A DNA stretch of 26,979 bases, taken from Brevundimonas sp. UBA4609 (GTDB lineage: Bacteria > Pseudomonadota > Alphaproteobacteria > Caulobacterales > Caulobacteraceae). The position numbers were made by a program, and so were the translations under genes. Of the stretch, positions 14,784 through 22,540 are shown in pieces. Where the stretch lies: the NCBI GenBank assembly GCA_002386585.1, contig DGIZ01000249.1, positions 1 through 26,979 of the forward strand, in the 5' to 3' direction. Position 1 is the stretch's first letter. Every line of letters starts with the position of its first letter. Below the pieces are notes generated by a model. That model did no database searches, was not told the origin of the DNA, and saw only the letters and a list, made by a program, of their open reading frames with translations.

Positions 14784-16316
14784 ATGCCGCAGGCATTTCA
14801 GGTTGTGGACCTCTTTGCGGGCCCTGGTGGCCTGGCCGAAGGATTTTCGGGCTTCGCGGATGAGAGCGGCCATCGTCCGTTCGACGTGACGGTGTCCGTC
14901 GAGAAGGAGAAGTCGGCTCATCGGACATTGCAGCTCCGGGCCTTCCTGCGGCAGTTCGACGAGTTCCCGGACGAATACTATGCAGCTCTGAATGCCGGTG
15001 CGGGCATGCCCGACTGGTCGAAGTCTCACGCCGGCGAGTGGGAGACGGCGCTCGGCGAGGCTCTCTGTCTGGAGCTGGGCACCGACCAGGCCAGAAGAGT
15101 TCTCGATCAACGCATCGACGAGCTTCTGCGGCTCGACGTGCCCACAGTCGTGATCGGAGGGCCGCCCTGTCAGGCCTACTCCCTGGTCGGTCGGTCCCGA
15201 AACATGGGCAAGGCTGACTATGTGCCCGCCGAGGATCACCGGCACTTTCTCTATCGCGAGTACATACGGATTCTGAACCGCCTCCGGCCGGCAGCCTTCG
15301 TGATGGAAAACGTCAAGGGCATGCTGTCGTCATCGATCGACGGTCAGAGGATCTTCGATCAGGTTCTTCTGGACCTGCGTGGTGCAGCTGGCGAAGGCTC
15401 CTACGTCCTGTTCGCTATTGGTCACGGACGTTCGGGGGGGATGGTTCTTCGCACGCCTCGGGAAGCAGCCGACTTCATCGTTCGCGCCGAGGGTTTCGGC
15501 GTGCCGCAGGCGCGTCATCGGGTCATCGTGGTCGGCCTCAGGAGCGATCTGGCTGCGGGACTTCGTCTTTCAGGAGAAGGCGCTGGCGCGCCGGCAGCCG
15601 CCACGGTTCGTAGCGTGCTGGAAGGCATGCCTGCGCTCAGAAGCGGCCTCAGCCGCGCTGACGATCCCGCGGCATGGAGAGCAACGGCGCTCACGCAGAT
15701 TTCGAGGGCGGCAGACGCCTTGTCCGATTGTCCGGGGGCTTCCCATGACTTGCGCGAAAGCGCACGCCGGCACCTCGCTGTCTTCGAGGGGCGCAACAGT
15801 GCCCTGGCGCGCACCAGCAGGGAGCGTCCGGCGGCGATGTCCGATGACCATCGGGCGCTTGCGGACTGGATAGAGGATCCCCGCCTCGAGGTGCTGCTCA
15901 ACCACTCCACGCGCGGTCACATGGACGAGGATCTGGCGCGATACTTCTTCAGTGCTGTCTTCACGGATGTCATGGGGCGTGCGCCCAAGGCGGCCGAGTT
16001 TCCTGTCGCGCTCGCGCCGGATCACGCCAACTGGTCGACGGGGAAGTTCGCCGACCGGTTCAGGACGCAGGCCTGGGATCGGGTGTCGACGACGGTCACA
16101 AGTCACATCTCCAAGGACGGCCACTACTTCATCCATCCTGATCCCGCGCAGTGCCGCTCGCTGACCGTGCGGGAGGCGGCAAGGCTCCAGACCTTCCCGG
16201 ACAACTATCTGTTCCTGGGAAATCGCACCGAGCAGTATGTTCAGGTCGGCAACGCCGTGCCTCCCTTTCTTGCTCGCCAGATCGCGGAGGTTCTCTGGGG
16301 GGCTCTGAAAAGCTAG
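14784..16316 (+). CDS. DNA cytosine-5 methyltransferase (Dcm1)
   Basis: A full C5-cytosine methyltransferase of about 510 residues. Numbered from the GTG at 14775, motif I is VVDLFAGPGG (10-19), motif IV GGPPCQAYS holds the nucleophile Cys132, motif VI MENVKG sits near 177-182, and motif VIII PQARHRVIVVG near 244-254. Motifs IX and X are RSLTVREAARLQTFP and YVQVGNAVPPFLA. The stretch between motifs VIII and IX (about 260-450) is the target-recognition region. ATG 14784 is preferred because an AGGG lies 8 bases before it; GTG 14775 is possible. It is divergent from vsr with only about 70 bases between them, so both promoters overlap. It probably provides self-marking for the linked MORC/Z1 module. 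Confidence 0.93.
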   Translation: MPQAFQVVDLFAGPGGLAEGFSGFADESGHRPFDVTVSVEKEKSAHRTLQLRAFLRQFDEFPDEYYAALNAGAGMPDWSKSHAGEWETALGEALCLELGTDQARRVLDQRIDELLRLDVPTVVIGGPPCQAYSLVGRSRNMGKADYVPAEDHRHFLYREYIRILNRLRPAAFVMENVKGMLSSSIDGQRIFDQVLLDLRGAAGEGSYVLFAIGHGRSGGMVLRTPREAADFIVRAEGFGVPQARHRVIVVGLRSDLAAGLRLSGEGAGAPAAATVRSVLEGMPALRSGLSRADDPAAWRATALTQISRAADALSDCPGASHDLRESARRHLAVFEGRNSALARTSRERPAAMSDDHRALADWIEDPRLEVLLNHSTRGHMDEDLARYFFSAVFTDVMGRAPKAAEFPVALAPDHANWSTGKFADRFRTQAWDRVSTTVTSHISKDGHYFIHPDPAQCRSLTVREAARLQTFPDNYLFLGNRTEQYVQVGNAVPPFLARQIAEVLWGALKS

Positions 16317-16493
16317 CCACACTGCCATGTGGATGCCTCGAGAAGGGGGCGCTCCGGGCTGTTGCCAGAGGAGCTCTCTGCCACCATACCGCTTCCCGTT
16401 CGCCTGCTGGGGATTCCATTCCGCTTCGCAATCGGACAAGGTGGAACATCCGGCGAACGACCTGTGCACGCCAAGGGGCCACGAAGGATCGAG

Positions 16494-17681
16494 ATGACGT
16501 TCGAAGCCGACAGCGATGATCGCCTTTACATGCGGCGGGGCGTGAATGCGCCCTGGTACCGCGCGCGCGAGCTCAGCGCCGAGGAACGCGAACGCTTCCG
16601 CCAGATCAGCGAGGCGTCGCGAATGGCGAAGGCGCTTGCAGTGTCAGGCGCGACGGCGTCGGTCCATCCCATCCCGAAGGCCCGCCTCGATCCGTCCGAC
16701 CTCATGCCCATCATGCCGGCCAACGGTCTGAACGCGCTGAGTCTCTTTGCTGGCGGTGGCGGACTCGACATCGGGTTCGAACGCGCCGGCTACGCCCATG
16801 TCGCTTCCTACGACATCCTCGAGATGGCGGGCGAGGTGTTGCGGGCCGCGAGACCGCATTGGGAGGTCCACTCCGGACTGGCGGGGGATGTCACCAAGGT
16901 CGACTGGAGCGCCTATCGTGGAAAGGTCGACGTGCTTCACGGAGGCCCGCCCTGCCAGCCCTTCAGCCATGCCGGCCGTCAGAGGGGCGCGGACGACGTT
17001 CGCGACATGGTGCCGGAGATGGTTCGTGCGGTCCTCGGCGCCAGACCGCGCGCCTTCGTTCTCGAGAACGTCGCCGGTCTGCGGTCAGCGAAGTTCTCCG
17101 ACTACGTCGAAAGCACGATCCTCCTGCCGCTTCGCGAGTTCTACACCGTAACCAGCTTCGTCCTCGAGGCGGCCGATTTCGGGGTGCCGCAGCGACGCAA
17201 GCGGGTCTTCTTTGTCGGTTTCGCCAGGCGGGACGAGGCAGCTCGTTTCCAGCAACCCGTCGCTACCCATGCCCTTCTCGGCGGAGAGAAGCTGGGCAAG
17301 ACACATGGCGCTCGCGCAGCGTTGGGCCTTCCCGACATTGGCGTGGACGGTCTTGCTCCGACCCTGCGCAGCGGGCTGACGGGTCCCAGGCACACGACGA
17401 GCGTGGTGAACAGTGCGACCGCTGCGCGGCACTGGGCAGAGCTGGGGATCTGGCCCAATGGCGTGGCGAAGGACCGGGTCGCAGCCGCTCAGTTTCCGGC
17501 GCGTGACAATGCGTTCCGCCTTTCGGTGGCCGACTGCATGATCCTTCAGGGCTTCCCGGCTGACTGGCCGCTTGTGGGCGGCGCCGTTTACAAGTCTCTC
17601 GGCCTGATCGGAAATTCGGTCGCACCGCCCATGGGCTATGCCGTGGCGAACGCCGTGGCCGATGCGCTTACGTCGGATTGA
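16494..17681 (+). CDS. DNA cytosine-5 methyltransferase (Dcm2)
   Basis: A second C5-cytosine methyltransferase of 395 residues. It has an N-terminal extension of about 80 residues before motif I (LSLFAGGGGLDIGF, 82-95). Motif IV GGPPCQPFSHAG carries the nucleophile Cys154, motif VI is LENVAG near 190-195 and motif VIII is PQRRKRVFFVG near 232-242. The C-terminal motifs are SVADCMILQGFP and YKSLGLIGNSVAPPMG. The frame is open back to GTG 16329, but ATG 16494 has AAGGA five bases upstream and begins a charged family-like N-terminus. The 177-base gap to Dcm1 has no gene. It converges on, and overlaps by 14 bases, the probable restriction enzyme gene, which suggests a type II pair. It could also supply the second strand or site of the Dcm1 system. 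Confidence 0.9.
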   Translation: MTFEADSDDRLYMRRGVNAPWYRARELSAEERERFRQISEASRMAKALAVSGATASVHPIPKARLDPSDLMPIMPANGLNALSLFAGGGGLDIGFERAGYAHVASYDILEMAGEVLRAARPHWEVHSGLAGDVTKVDWSAYRGKVDVLHGGPPCQPFSHAGRQRGADDVRDMVPEMVRAVLGARPRAFVLENVAGLRSAKFSDYVESTILLPLREFYTVTSFVLEAADFGVPQRRKRVFFVGFARRDEAARFQQPVATHALLGGEKLGKTHGARAALGLPDIGVDGLAPTLRSGLTGPRHTTSVVNSATAARHWAELGIWPNGVAKDRVAAAQFPARDNAFRLSVADCMILQGFPADWPLVGGAVYKSLGLIGNSVAPPMGYAVANAVADALTSD

Positions 17682-18336
17682 CCGCAATCCATGACCTGAC
17701 GAGCTTTCGCAGTTCTTCCGCGTAGTTGGAAGTGATGGTTGGCCATTGCGCCAGGTATGCCGGAGGAACGTGCGGATTGTTCAGTGTGGAGCCTCGCTCA
17801 ACGACGTAGCGCAGGCGAGCCTTGAAGATCACCAGCATCCTCTCCGGGGAGAAGTGTGGCTCGCCGCCCAGCGCCTCGTCATATTGCGCCTTGGTGTACT
17901 GTTTCTTGTGAAGCTTCTGGGCGTCTGCCAGCGAGTAGGCGTCCTTCCTGCCTATCACGGCGTACATGTCCTCAAGCGTGAGGCGCTCCGACGCCAGCTT
18001 GGAAAGCTCGAAATCGGGCCGTATGTACTCCCACTTTTCGTCGATCCAGGGCTTCATCGCTTCGGGCGAGCCGTAGCGGCACAAGGTAAGCTCGTTTCCG
18101 GAATGGAAACTGACGATCCAGTGCTTGCTACGCCACTTCTCGATATGGTCGCGGCCGAAATCCCGAACGGTTGTCAGGCCGCCCTTGCCGGTCGTGACCG
18201 ACTTGAGCTCGAATTCCAGTTCATGGCCGTCAATCTTCAGGATCGCGTCGACGCCATGACGGGTGCGATTTTCCGGCCTCTCCAGATTGAAGAGATCGAT
18301 GAGCCGGTTTTCTCTAACGTCATCCTGAGCCGCCAA
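17668..18336 (-). CDS. Probable type II restriction endonuclease, PD-(D/E)XK
   Basis: A 222-residue protein with a compact nuclease-like core in its first 50 residues: Asp30 in GVDAILKIDG and Glu43-x-Lys45 in EFELKSVTT, the D-(x)n-ExK pattern of PD-(D/E)XK enzymes. TTVRDFGRDHIEKWRSKHWIVSFH follows. The C-terminal half is unrecognised. It faces Dcm2 tail to tail with a 14-base overlap, the classic arrangement of a restriction enzyme and its methyltransferase. Translation begins at TTG 18336, supported by GGAGGG (18344-18349) seven bases upstream; no in-frame ATG occurs before residue 93. Restriction activity and specificity are inferred. The alternative is a nuclease subunit of the adjacent MORC/Z1 module. 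Confidence 0.72.
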   Translation of the reverse strand: MAAQDDVRENRLIDLFNLERPENRTRHGVDAILKIDGHELEFELKSVTTGKGGLTTVRDFGRDHIEKWRSKHWIVSFHSGNELTLCRYGSPEAMKPWIDEKWEYIRPDFELSKLASERLTLEDMYAVIGRKDAYSLADAQKLHKKQYTKAQYDEALGGEPHFSPERMLVIFKARLRYVVERGSTLNNPHVPPAYLAQWPTITSNYAEELRKLVRSWIAVNPT

Positions 18337-18343
18337 TTCTCTT

Positions 18344-18349
18344 CCCTCC
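18344..18349 (-). promoter_or_regulatory. Ribosome binding site fixing the TTG start of the restriction enzyme
   Basis: GGAGGG on the minus strand is 7 bases upstream of TTG 18336. Together with the absence of any early ATG in frame it decides the start. Confidence 0.65.
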
Positions 18350-18675
18350 AGTTACGCCTCTCCTAGCGTGGCGGTTGCCGGGGAGTCATTTGGAAAGTGC
18401 AGTCTGGCGGGCGCGCGTCATGAAAGCAGCCGGCCCTCAGTACGGAGTTGGTCCGGACAGGGTGTCGCGTGGTTCGGGATCCGTAGGAACAACATCCATC
18501 ACGGGTAAACAGACGGCTGGGTGACGGATTAGGAGGGCAAGATAAAAGAGGGGTGTGTTCGCTTCGCTTTTGTCCTTTGGTTTCCATTCGCTAGCGAGTG
18601 CTCCCGACCGGTTCCGCGACTTGTGACGACTTGCGACAGCCGGTCGCGTTCTCGCCCTCACTGGGAGGCGTCGTC
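18350..18675. other. Gene-free stretch upstream of the relaxase, candidate oriT or control region
   Basis: This stretch has no credible gene. It contains a perfect 10-base palindrome TCGCTAGCGA (18588-18597), an inverted repeat CGACCGG/CCGGTCG (18605-18611 and 18640-18646), and inside that loop a tandem direct repeat CGACTTG with 10-base spacing (18617-18623 and 18627-18633). A locally A-rich patch, GCAAGATAAAAGAGG, lies at about 18538-18552. Clustered inverted and direct repeats directly before a relaxase gene are typical of origins of transfer, but no known nick sequence is recognised, so a simple promoter and operator region is equally possible. Confidence 0.35.
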
Positions 18676-19923
18676 ATGACTGTTCGCAGCGCCATCGAAG
18701 ACCGCATGTCGGCCCTGTCGGCGACGGCGGATGACGGGCTGCAGGTTCGCCTCGCGATGAGCCTGAAGCGAGACGGATCGGTGCGCGCCTCGATGCTGAA
18801 GCGGCTCTCCTCGACCATGCGGTTCAGCTACGGCGCCAAGGCAGGCGCGCTGAAGAACGCAGCCCGGCGATCAGGCTCCGCCTTCCGCCTGGACGTGCGT
18901 CAGCGGGTCATCGTCAAGGCGCTCGTGTCGCGACACATGGGCAAGGGCATGGCTCGCGCCGGAGCGCTGGCCGCCCATGTCTGCTATCTCGGTCGTGAGG
19001 GCGCGGGCCAAGAAGGGGAGGCGGGGACCTTCTTCGACCGGAACGAGGAGGCGGTGGACGCTGCGGAGCGCATCAAGGACTGGGCCGGGCATCGGCACCA
19101 TTTCCGCTTCATCATCTCGCCGGAGCATGGCGACCGGATCGCTGACCTCCAGGACTATGTGCGCGATGTCATGGGCCGGGTGTGCGTCGATCTTGGCGAA
19201 CCGGAACTCCCGTGGTTGGCGGTCTGTCACTACGACACCGATCAGCCCCACGCCCATGTCCTCTTGCCGGGGCGGCGGGCGAACGGACGGGACCTGGTCA
19301 TTCCTCGAGACTATGTCGCCTACGGCTTCCGGGCGCGGGCCCAGGAGGCGGCGCAGGAACGACTGGGCGACCTGTCACGGCTCGACGCCGAGCGCCGCGT
19401 CTGGCGCGAGACTCAGAGAGACGGCTTCACCGGTTTCGACCGGCGGCTGCTGGCGTCGATGGACGGGGAGGGGATGGTCGCGGACGCGGTGGGCGGCAAG
19501 AGCGCCTGGGCGGCGCTGACCCGTGGTCGTCTGGCGCATCTGGAGGCCCTGGGCCTGGCCGAGCGTCAGGGGCGACGCTTCAGGCTCGATGAGGATCTGG
19601 AAGGCAAGCTGCGGCGGCTGCAGATTTCCAAGGACGTCATCCGCACCCTCAACCAGCGTCGACTGGAGACCGGCAAGACTGCCGAGATCTTCCGGGAAGG
19701 CAGAGTAAGCGGCCAGGTGATGAAGGCGGGCTTCCACGACGAGCTGGGCGTCTCGCCCTTCGTCGTGGTGAAGGATGCGCAAGGCGTGGAGCACTACGCC
19801 CGCATGGCGGCCGGTACGGCCCTGCCGTCGGTCGGCGCCCAAGCGACGCTGGGCATAGATGCGCGCGGCGTGGCGCAGGCCATCCCGGGAATGGGAAGAG
19901 GCGGAAGCGGCCGGGGATTGTAG
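18676..19923 (+). CDS. Relaxase / mobilisation nuclease (VirD2-like, DUF3363 type)
   Basis: This 415-residue protein shows the hallmarks of MOB-type relaxases that nick and covalently bind DNA at oriT. HRHHFRFIISPEHGDRI lies at about 139-155. The metal-binding histidine motif is CHYDTDQPHAHVLLPGR, with His185, His192 and His194. DLVIPRDYVAYGFRARAQE follows, as in VirD2-like relaxases with a DUF3363 tail. ATG 18676 is chosen over the upstream frame from 18598 because GGGAGG (18664-18669) precedes it at good spacing. As I recall, family members with a full DUF3363 exceed 600 residues, so the C-terminus may be shortened. No coupling protein or type IV secretion genes are present, so transfer would need a helper. 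Confidence 0.85.
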   Translation: MTVRSAIEDRMSALSATADDGLQVRLAMSLKRDGSVRASMLKRLSSTMRFSYGAKAGALKNAARRSGSAFRLDVRQRVIVKALVSRHMGKGMARAGALAAHVCYLGREGAGQEGEAGTFFDRNEEAVDAAERIKDWAGHRHHFRFIISPEHGDRIADLQDYVRDVMGRVCVDLGEPELPWLAVCHYDTDQPHAHVLLPGRRANGRDLVIPRDYVAYGFRARAQEAAQERLGDLSRLDAERRVWRETQRDGFTGFDRRLLASMDGEGMVADAVGGKSAWAALTRGRLAHLEALGLAERQGRRFRLDEDLEGKLRRLQISKDVIRTLNQRRLETGKTAEIFREGRVSGQVMKAGFHDELGVSPFVVVKDAQGVEHYARMAAGTALPSVGAQATLGIDARGVAQAIPGMGRGGSGRGL

Positions 19924-19935
19924 CTCGGGCCCACG

Positions 19936-19955
19936 CCTCCAGTCAGAGGTGGAGG
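19936..19955. terminator. Hairpin between convergent relaxase and HTH genes
   Basis: CCTCCA and TGGAGG form a 6-bp stem with an 8-base loop 12 bases after the relaxase stop, overlapping the last codons of the opposing HTH gene. It lies where a bidirectional terminator would be expected but lacks a T-run. Confidence 0.3.
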
Positions 19956-20236
19956 TCGTCTCCATGGCGCCGGGAGTTCCACTCGCCGGCGCGCCGGGGC
20001 TGGCTCGAGGAGGAGCGCAGGGCGGTCAGCTGGCTGCGCGCCCAGTCATGTAGCTTCTGACGGGGATAGTATGGGGTGCGGCCGAGATGCATGCAGGGCG
20101 GCCCGTCGGATCGCGTGCTGAAGATCTTGGCCAGGGTGGCCGGCGAGCGGCGGATGCCCATGCGCAGCAGTTCGGTGGACGCCTCCTTGCGGTTCAGCAG
20201 GATGTCTTCCGTCTCTCCAAGGTAAAGGCCAGTCAT
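19943..20236 (-). CDS. Small helix-turn-helix DNA-binding protein, AlpA/excisionase-like
   Basis: A 97-residue protein whose middle resembles the HTH_17 fold of AlpA and excisionase-type regulators: LNRKEASTELLRMGIRRSPATLAKIFSTRSDGPP, then GRTPYYPRQKLHDWARSQL. The final 25 residues are basic and low in complexity. ATG 20236 is preceded on the minus strand by GAGGAG at about 8 bases. Similar small HTH proteins are common beside relaxases on mobilisable elements, where they may control excision or mobilisation genes. It ends 19 bases from the convergent relaxase stop. The specific target is unknown. Confidence 0.72.
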   Translation of the reverse strand: MTGLYLGETEDILLNRKEASTELLRMGIRRSPATLAKIFSTRSDGPPCMHLGRTPYYPRQKLHDWARSQLTALRSSSSQPRRAGEWNSRRHGDDLHL

Positions 20237-20336
20237 TGCGGGTGCTCCTCTGTCAGGACGCTATCCGGCGACGATTATCCACAGGCGGTCAATGCGGGCG
20301 CTGGACGGCGATCGCGGCCCGGATCGCTTCCGGAAT

Positions 20337-20363
20337 GTTCAGGAAGTTTCATGCGGCTTCACC
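20337..20363 (+). repeat. Distant copy of the left-end GTTTCA repeat, candidate right attachment region
   Basis: This stretch aligns to 5218-5244: GTTCA, a variable spacer of four bases, then GTTTCATGCGG identical in both, one T/C change, and TTCACC identical. By eye, 23 of 27 positions agree. It lies in the 191-base gap after the HTH gene. If it is the other end of the element, the mobile unit spans roughly 5.2 to 20.35 kb and includes integrase, both restriction modules and relaxase. Chance similarity is possible given the simple motif. Confidence 0.4.
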
Positions 20364-20427
20364 GCGTTGAATCCGTTCACGCGGTCTCTCGCGAACGTGA
20401 TGGGATGCAACCGTTTGCGTCCACAGA

Positions 20428-21360
20428 TCAGGCGGTCTCGGCCTTCGATTTCAGCTCCGCGATCCGGGCCTGGCAGAGGTTGGCGACGAGGTCGCGCAGC
20501 ATGCGGGCGCGGGCCGTCAGCCAGTCCAGGTCTTCGGCCGAGGCGTCGTACTGGTCGCTATAACGGGCCTCGACATAGGCGCGCTTGAGCAGTTCGAAGC
20601 GGCGGCGGTCGGCGCGCTGTTCGCGCGGCCAGGCCTCGACCAGACGCGTGTCCACGTCCTCGGCTAGGGAGCGCAGGAACTTGATGTTGTGCGAGCGCGG
20701 AAAATAGAAGGTGTGGACCAGCAGGAAGCAGGCGTAGGCGGCTTCGACGGCCTGGTGGAGATTGAAGGCGGCCTTTCGCCTCCAGTTTGCGTCCGTTGGA
20801 CCCTCATTCAGCGCCAGTTCCGACAGTCGAAGCCAATCGTTGGCGTCCTGCAGTTTGACCTTCAGATGGGCTTCTGCCGTCGCCAGCGCGTCTTTGGACG
20901 TCATCGGTTGCGGCGTGCCCAGCGCATGGCCAGGCACGCTGTAGAGCGAGACGCCGTCGCGCACGATGTCGGTCCAGAAGTACTCGCCGCGCTTCAGGGC
21001 GTCGTTCACTTCCTGGAGGTCGTGGACGATGATGTTCACCGTCCGGCCGATGGACGGGTCCCGCAGGATCTGATCCTCGGAGTTCCACCAGTAGTCGGCG
21101 ATGTTGGTCATCTTCGCATTGTTGACCACGATCAGCAGATCGAAATCCGACAGGTAGCCGTTCTCCGGCTCGTCGACCCAGTCGCCGCGCGCATAGGAGC
21201 CGAAGAGGATGATCTTCAGCACCATCCCGCCGCGACGCCATTCCTGCGTGCCGCCCCCGCCGCCGTTCCTGGCGGCCTCGAACCCAGCCAGCAGCGTATC
21301 GCGCACGCGCTCAAGCTCGCGCTGCTGCCGCTCCGGGAGATGGTGCAAATCGGATCGCAT
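20428..21360 (-). CDS. Nucleotidyltransferase-HEPN fusion protein
   Basis: A 310-residue two-domain protein. The N-terminal nucleotidyltransferase domain has the polymerase-beta-type signature IILFGSYARGDW (about 50-61) followed by SDFDLLIVV (71-79), with the metal-binding Asp72 and Asp74. The C-terminal half (about 155-305) is helical and HEPN-like (RKAAFNLHQAVEAAYACFLL, RAYVEARYSDQYD). MNT and HEPN are often separate antitoxin and toxin genes in which the nucleotidyltransferase adenylylates the HEPN RNase; here they are fused, a known arrangement in proteobacteria. No canonical RX4-6H RNase motif could be placed with confidence. The ATG at 21360 gives the usual HLPERQQRELERV start. It stands alone, just outside the suspected right end of the element. 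Confidence 0.88.
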   Translation of the reverse strand: MRSDLHHLPERQQRELERVRDTLLAGFEAARNGGGGGTQEWRRGGMVLKIILFGSYARGDWVDEPENGYLSDFDLLIVVNNAKMTNIADYWWNSEDQILRDPSIGRTVNIIVHDLQEVNDALKRGEYFWTDIVRDGVSLYSVPGHALGTPQPMTSKDALATAEAHLKVKLQDANDWLRLSELALNEGPTDANWRRKAAFNLHQAVEAAYACFLLVHTFYFPRSHNIKFLRSLAEDVDTRLVEAWPREQRADRRRFELLKRAYVEARYSDQYDASAEDLDWLTARARMLRDLVANLCQARIAELKSKAETA

Positions 21361-21520
21361 GGGTGGAGTCTAACCGAAAACGTCAGGGCTGCACCAACCA
21401 ACGGTCAAGGTTGGCTGATTTACGCTCGCAGTGCGCCAATCGCCGACATTAGCATCGCTTCAGAATCCGGACTTTCAGCTGAGGTGTGCAAGCGCATTCC
21501 CACCACTTAGGTTGGCGTCC

Positions 21521-22416
21521 ATGAATGCGCCCGTCTACTCACCGATCCAGCAAGAGGTCATTGTCTTAGCCGCCGTGCTCGACCTGATCGACGATATGGT
21601 CAATCTGAGAACCTTCGGCCAGCCGATCACCGACCGACCGACCAACCTAGTGCTCAACACTAGGACCGATCAGCGCGTATTCGCTATCCTGCTCGGCGAC
21701 TTCCTGTCGCTTCCGCAGGCGCACCGCGGCGGTGCCGCGCCGTTTGGCTTATCGGTGCCGACCCAAGAAGAAACGGGTTCAGCCCGGACCTAGCTGCGCT
21801 ACCTGCGTGAGATCGCGGCCAGGCCAAGCTTCAGCGGCGACACGGACGCGTTGGCCAAGGAAGTTGATGCCTTTAGCGCTTGGCTCGACACTGAGTTGAC
21901 CTGCCCCAAGGTCTGGTTCGGCGATCTAAACATCGAGTTCGACATGACAGTCGAGCGCATCTGGGTGTTCAAGACTGTTGGCGACCTTGCGAAGCATAAC
22001 TTCTCGCGGCTGGAAGGTCAGATTCGGCGAATCCGGGCTATGTTGGCGCGGCACGACATCACGGTCGACGAAGGCGAAATCTACAGCGCCTTACCCAATA
22101 TCGAAGAATGGCTGCGCGACCACCTCCTCGCCTATCACACCTCGACCATCGCAGAGTTCCTTAACAACATTCGCTGGGCAATCCGTAGCTACTTGCGGCC
22201 CGAGTTCGTCCGAGCGTTCCGCCACGAAGAAAACGACTTGCTCTACACATTCGACCTTCCATTCGAGATCGGTGAGGGCTGCCGCATGGCATGTATTGGC
22301 GGTTGATGAACGCCATGCGTAGGGACCCCTGCTTCCCCCGCTTCTCAGTGACCTATTCCTTGAAGGCGGAATTCTGGATTACTCTTTCTGCACGCCGAGA
22401 CCTGGTCCGTCCATGA
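21521..22416 (+). pseudogene. Broken gene of unknown function, one nonsense codon and one frameshift
   Basis: From ATG 21521 a protein of about 297 residues can be read if two lesions are repaired. TAG at 21791-21793 interrupts SART-LRYLREIAARPSF; TAC (Tyr) is the simplest ancestor. Near 22285-22291 a one-base deletion moves the coding frame: after it, MYWRLMNAMRRDPCFPRFSV continues to a TGA at 22414-22416, whereas the unshifted frame ends at 22304-22306. The middle (VWFGDLNIEFDMTVERIWVF, DLAKHNFSRLEGQIRRIR, HTSTIAEFLNNIRWAI) resembles a conserved hypothetical protein seen in scattered proteobacteria. I cannot name its function. Continuity of the reading on both sides of each lesion is strong evidence for one former gene. 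Confidence 0.75.
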
Positions 22417-22540
22417 CTACTTCCAGGTCTAGGAAGATGCTGACGAACGCTTCTGGTTGTTTCGCGCCGGGGCGGCGAGAACGCCAGCGCCGGATCACAG
22501 GCCTGGTTCCATTCAAGGCAAGTTTGGATGATTCCTCTAT

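Noticed and set aside
14707..14928. N-terminal extension of Vsr to 14928
   Set aside because: The extra 74 residues are low-complexity and overlap the start of Dcm1 on the other strand; ATG 14706 begins the family N-terminus.
16329..16493. 55-residue N-terminal extension of Dcm2 from GTG 16329
   Set aside because: No ribosome site and no family-like sequence; ATG 16494 has AAGGA at proper distance.
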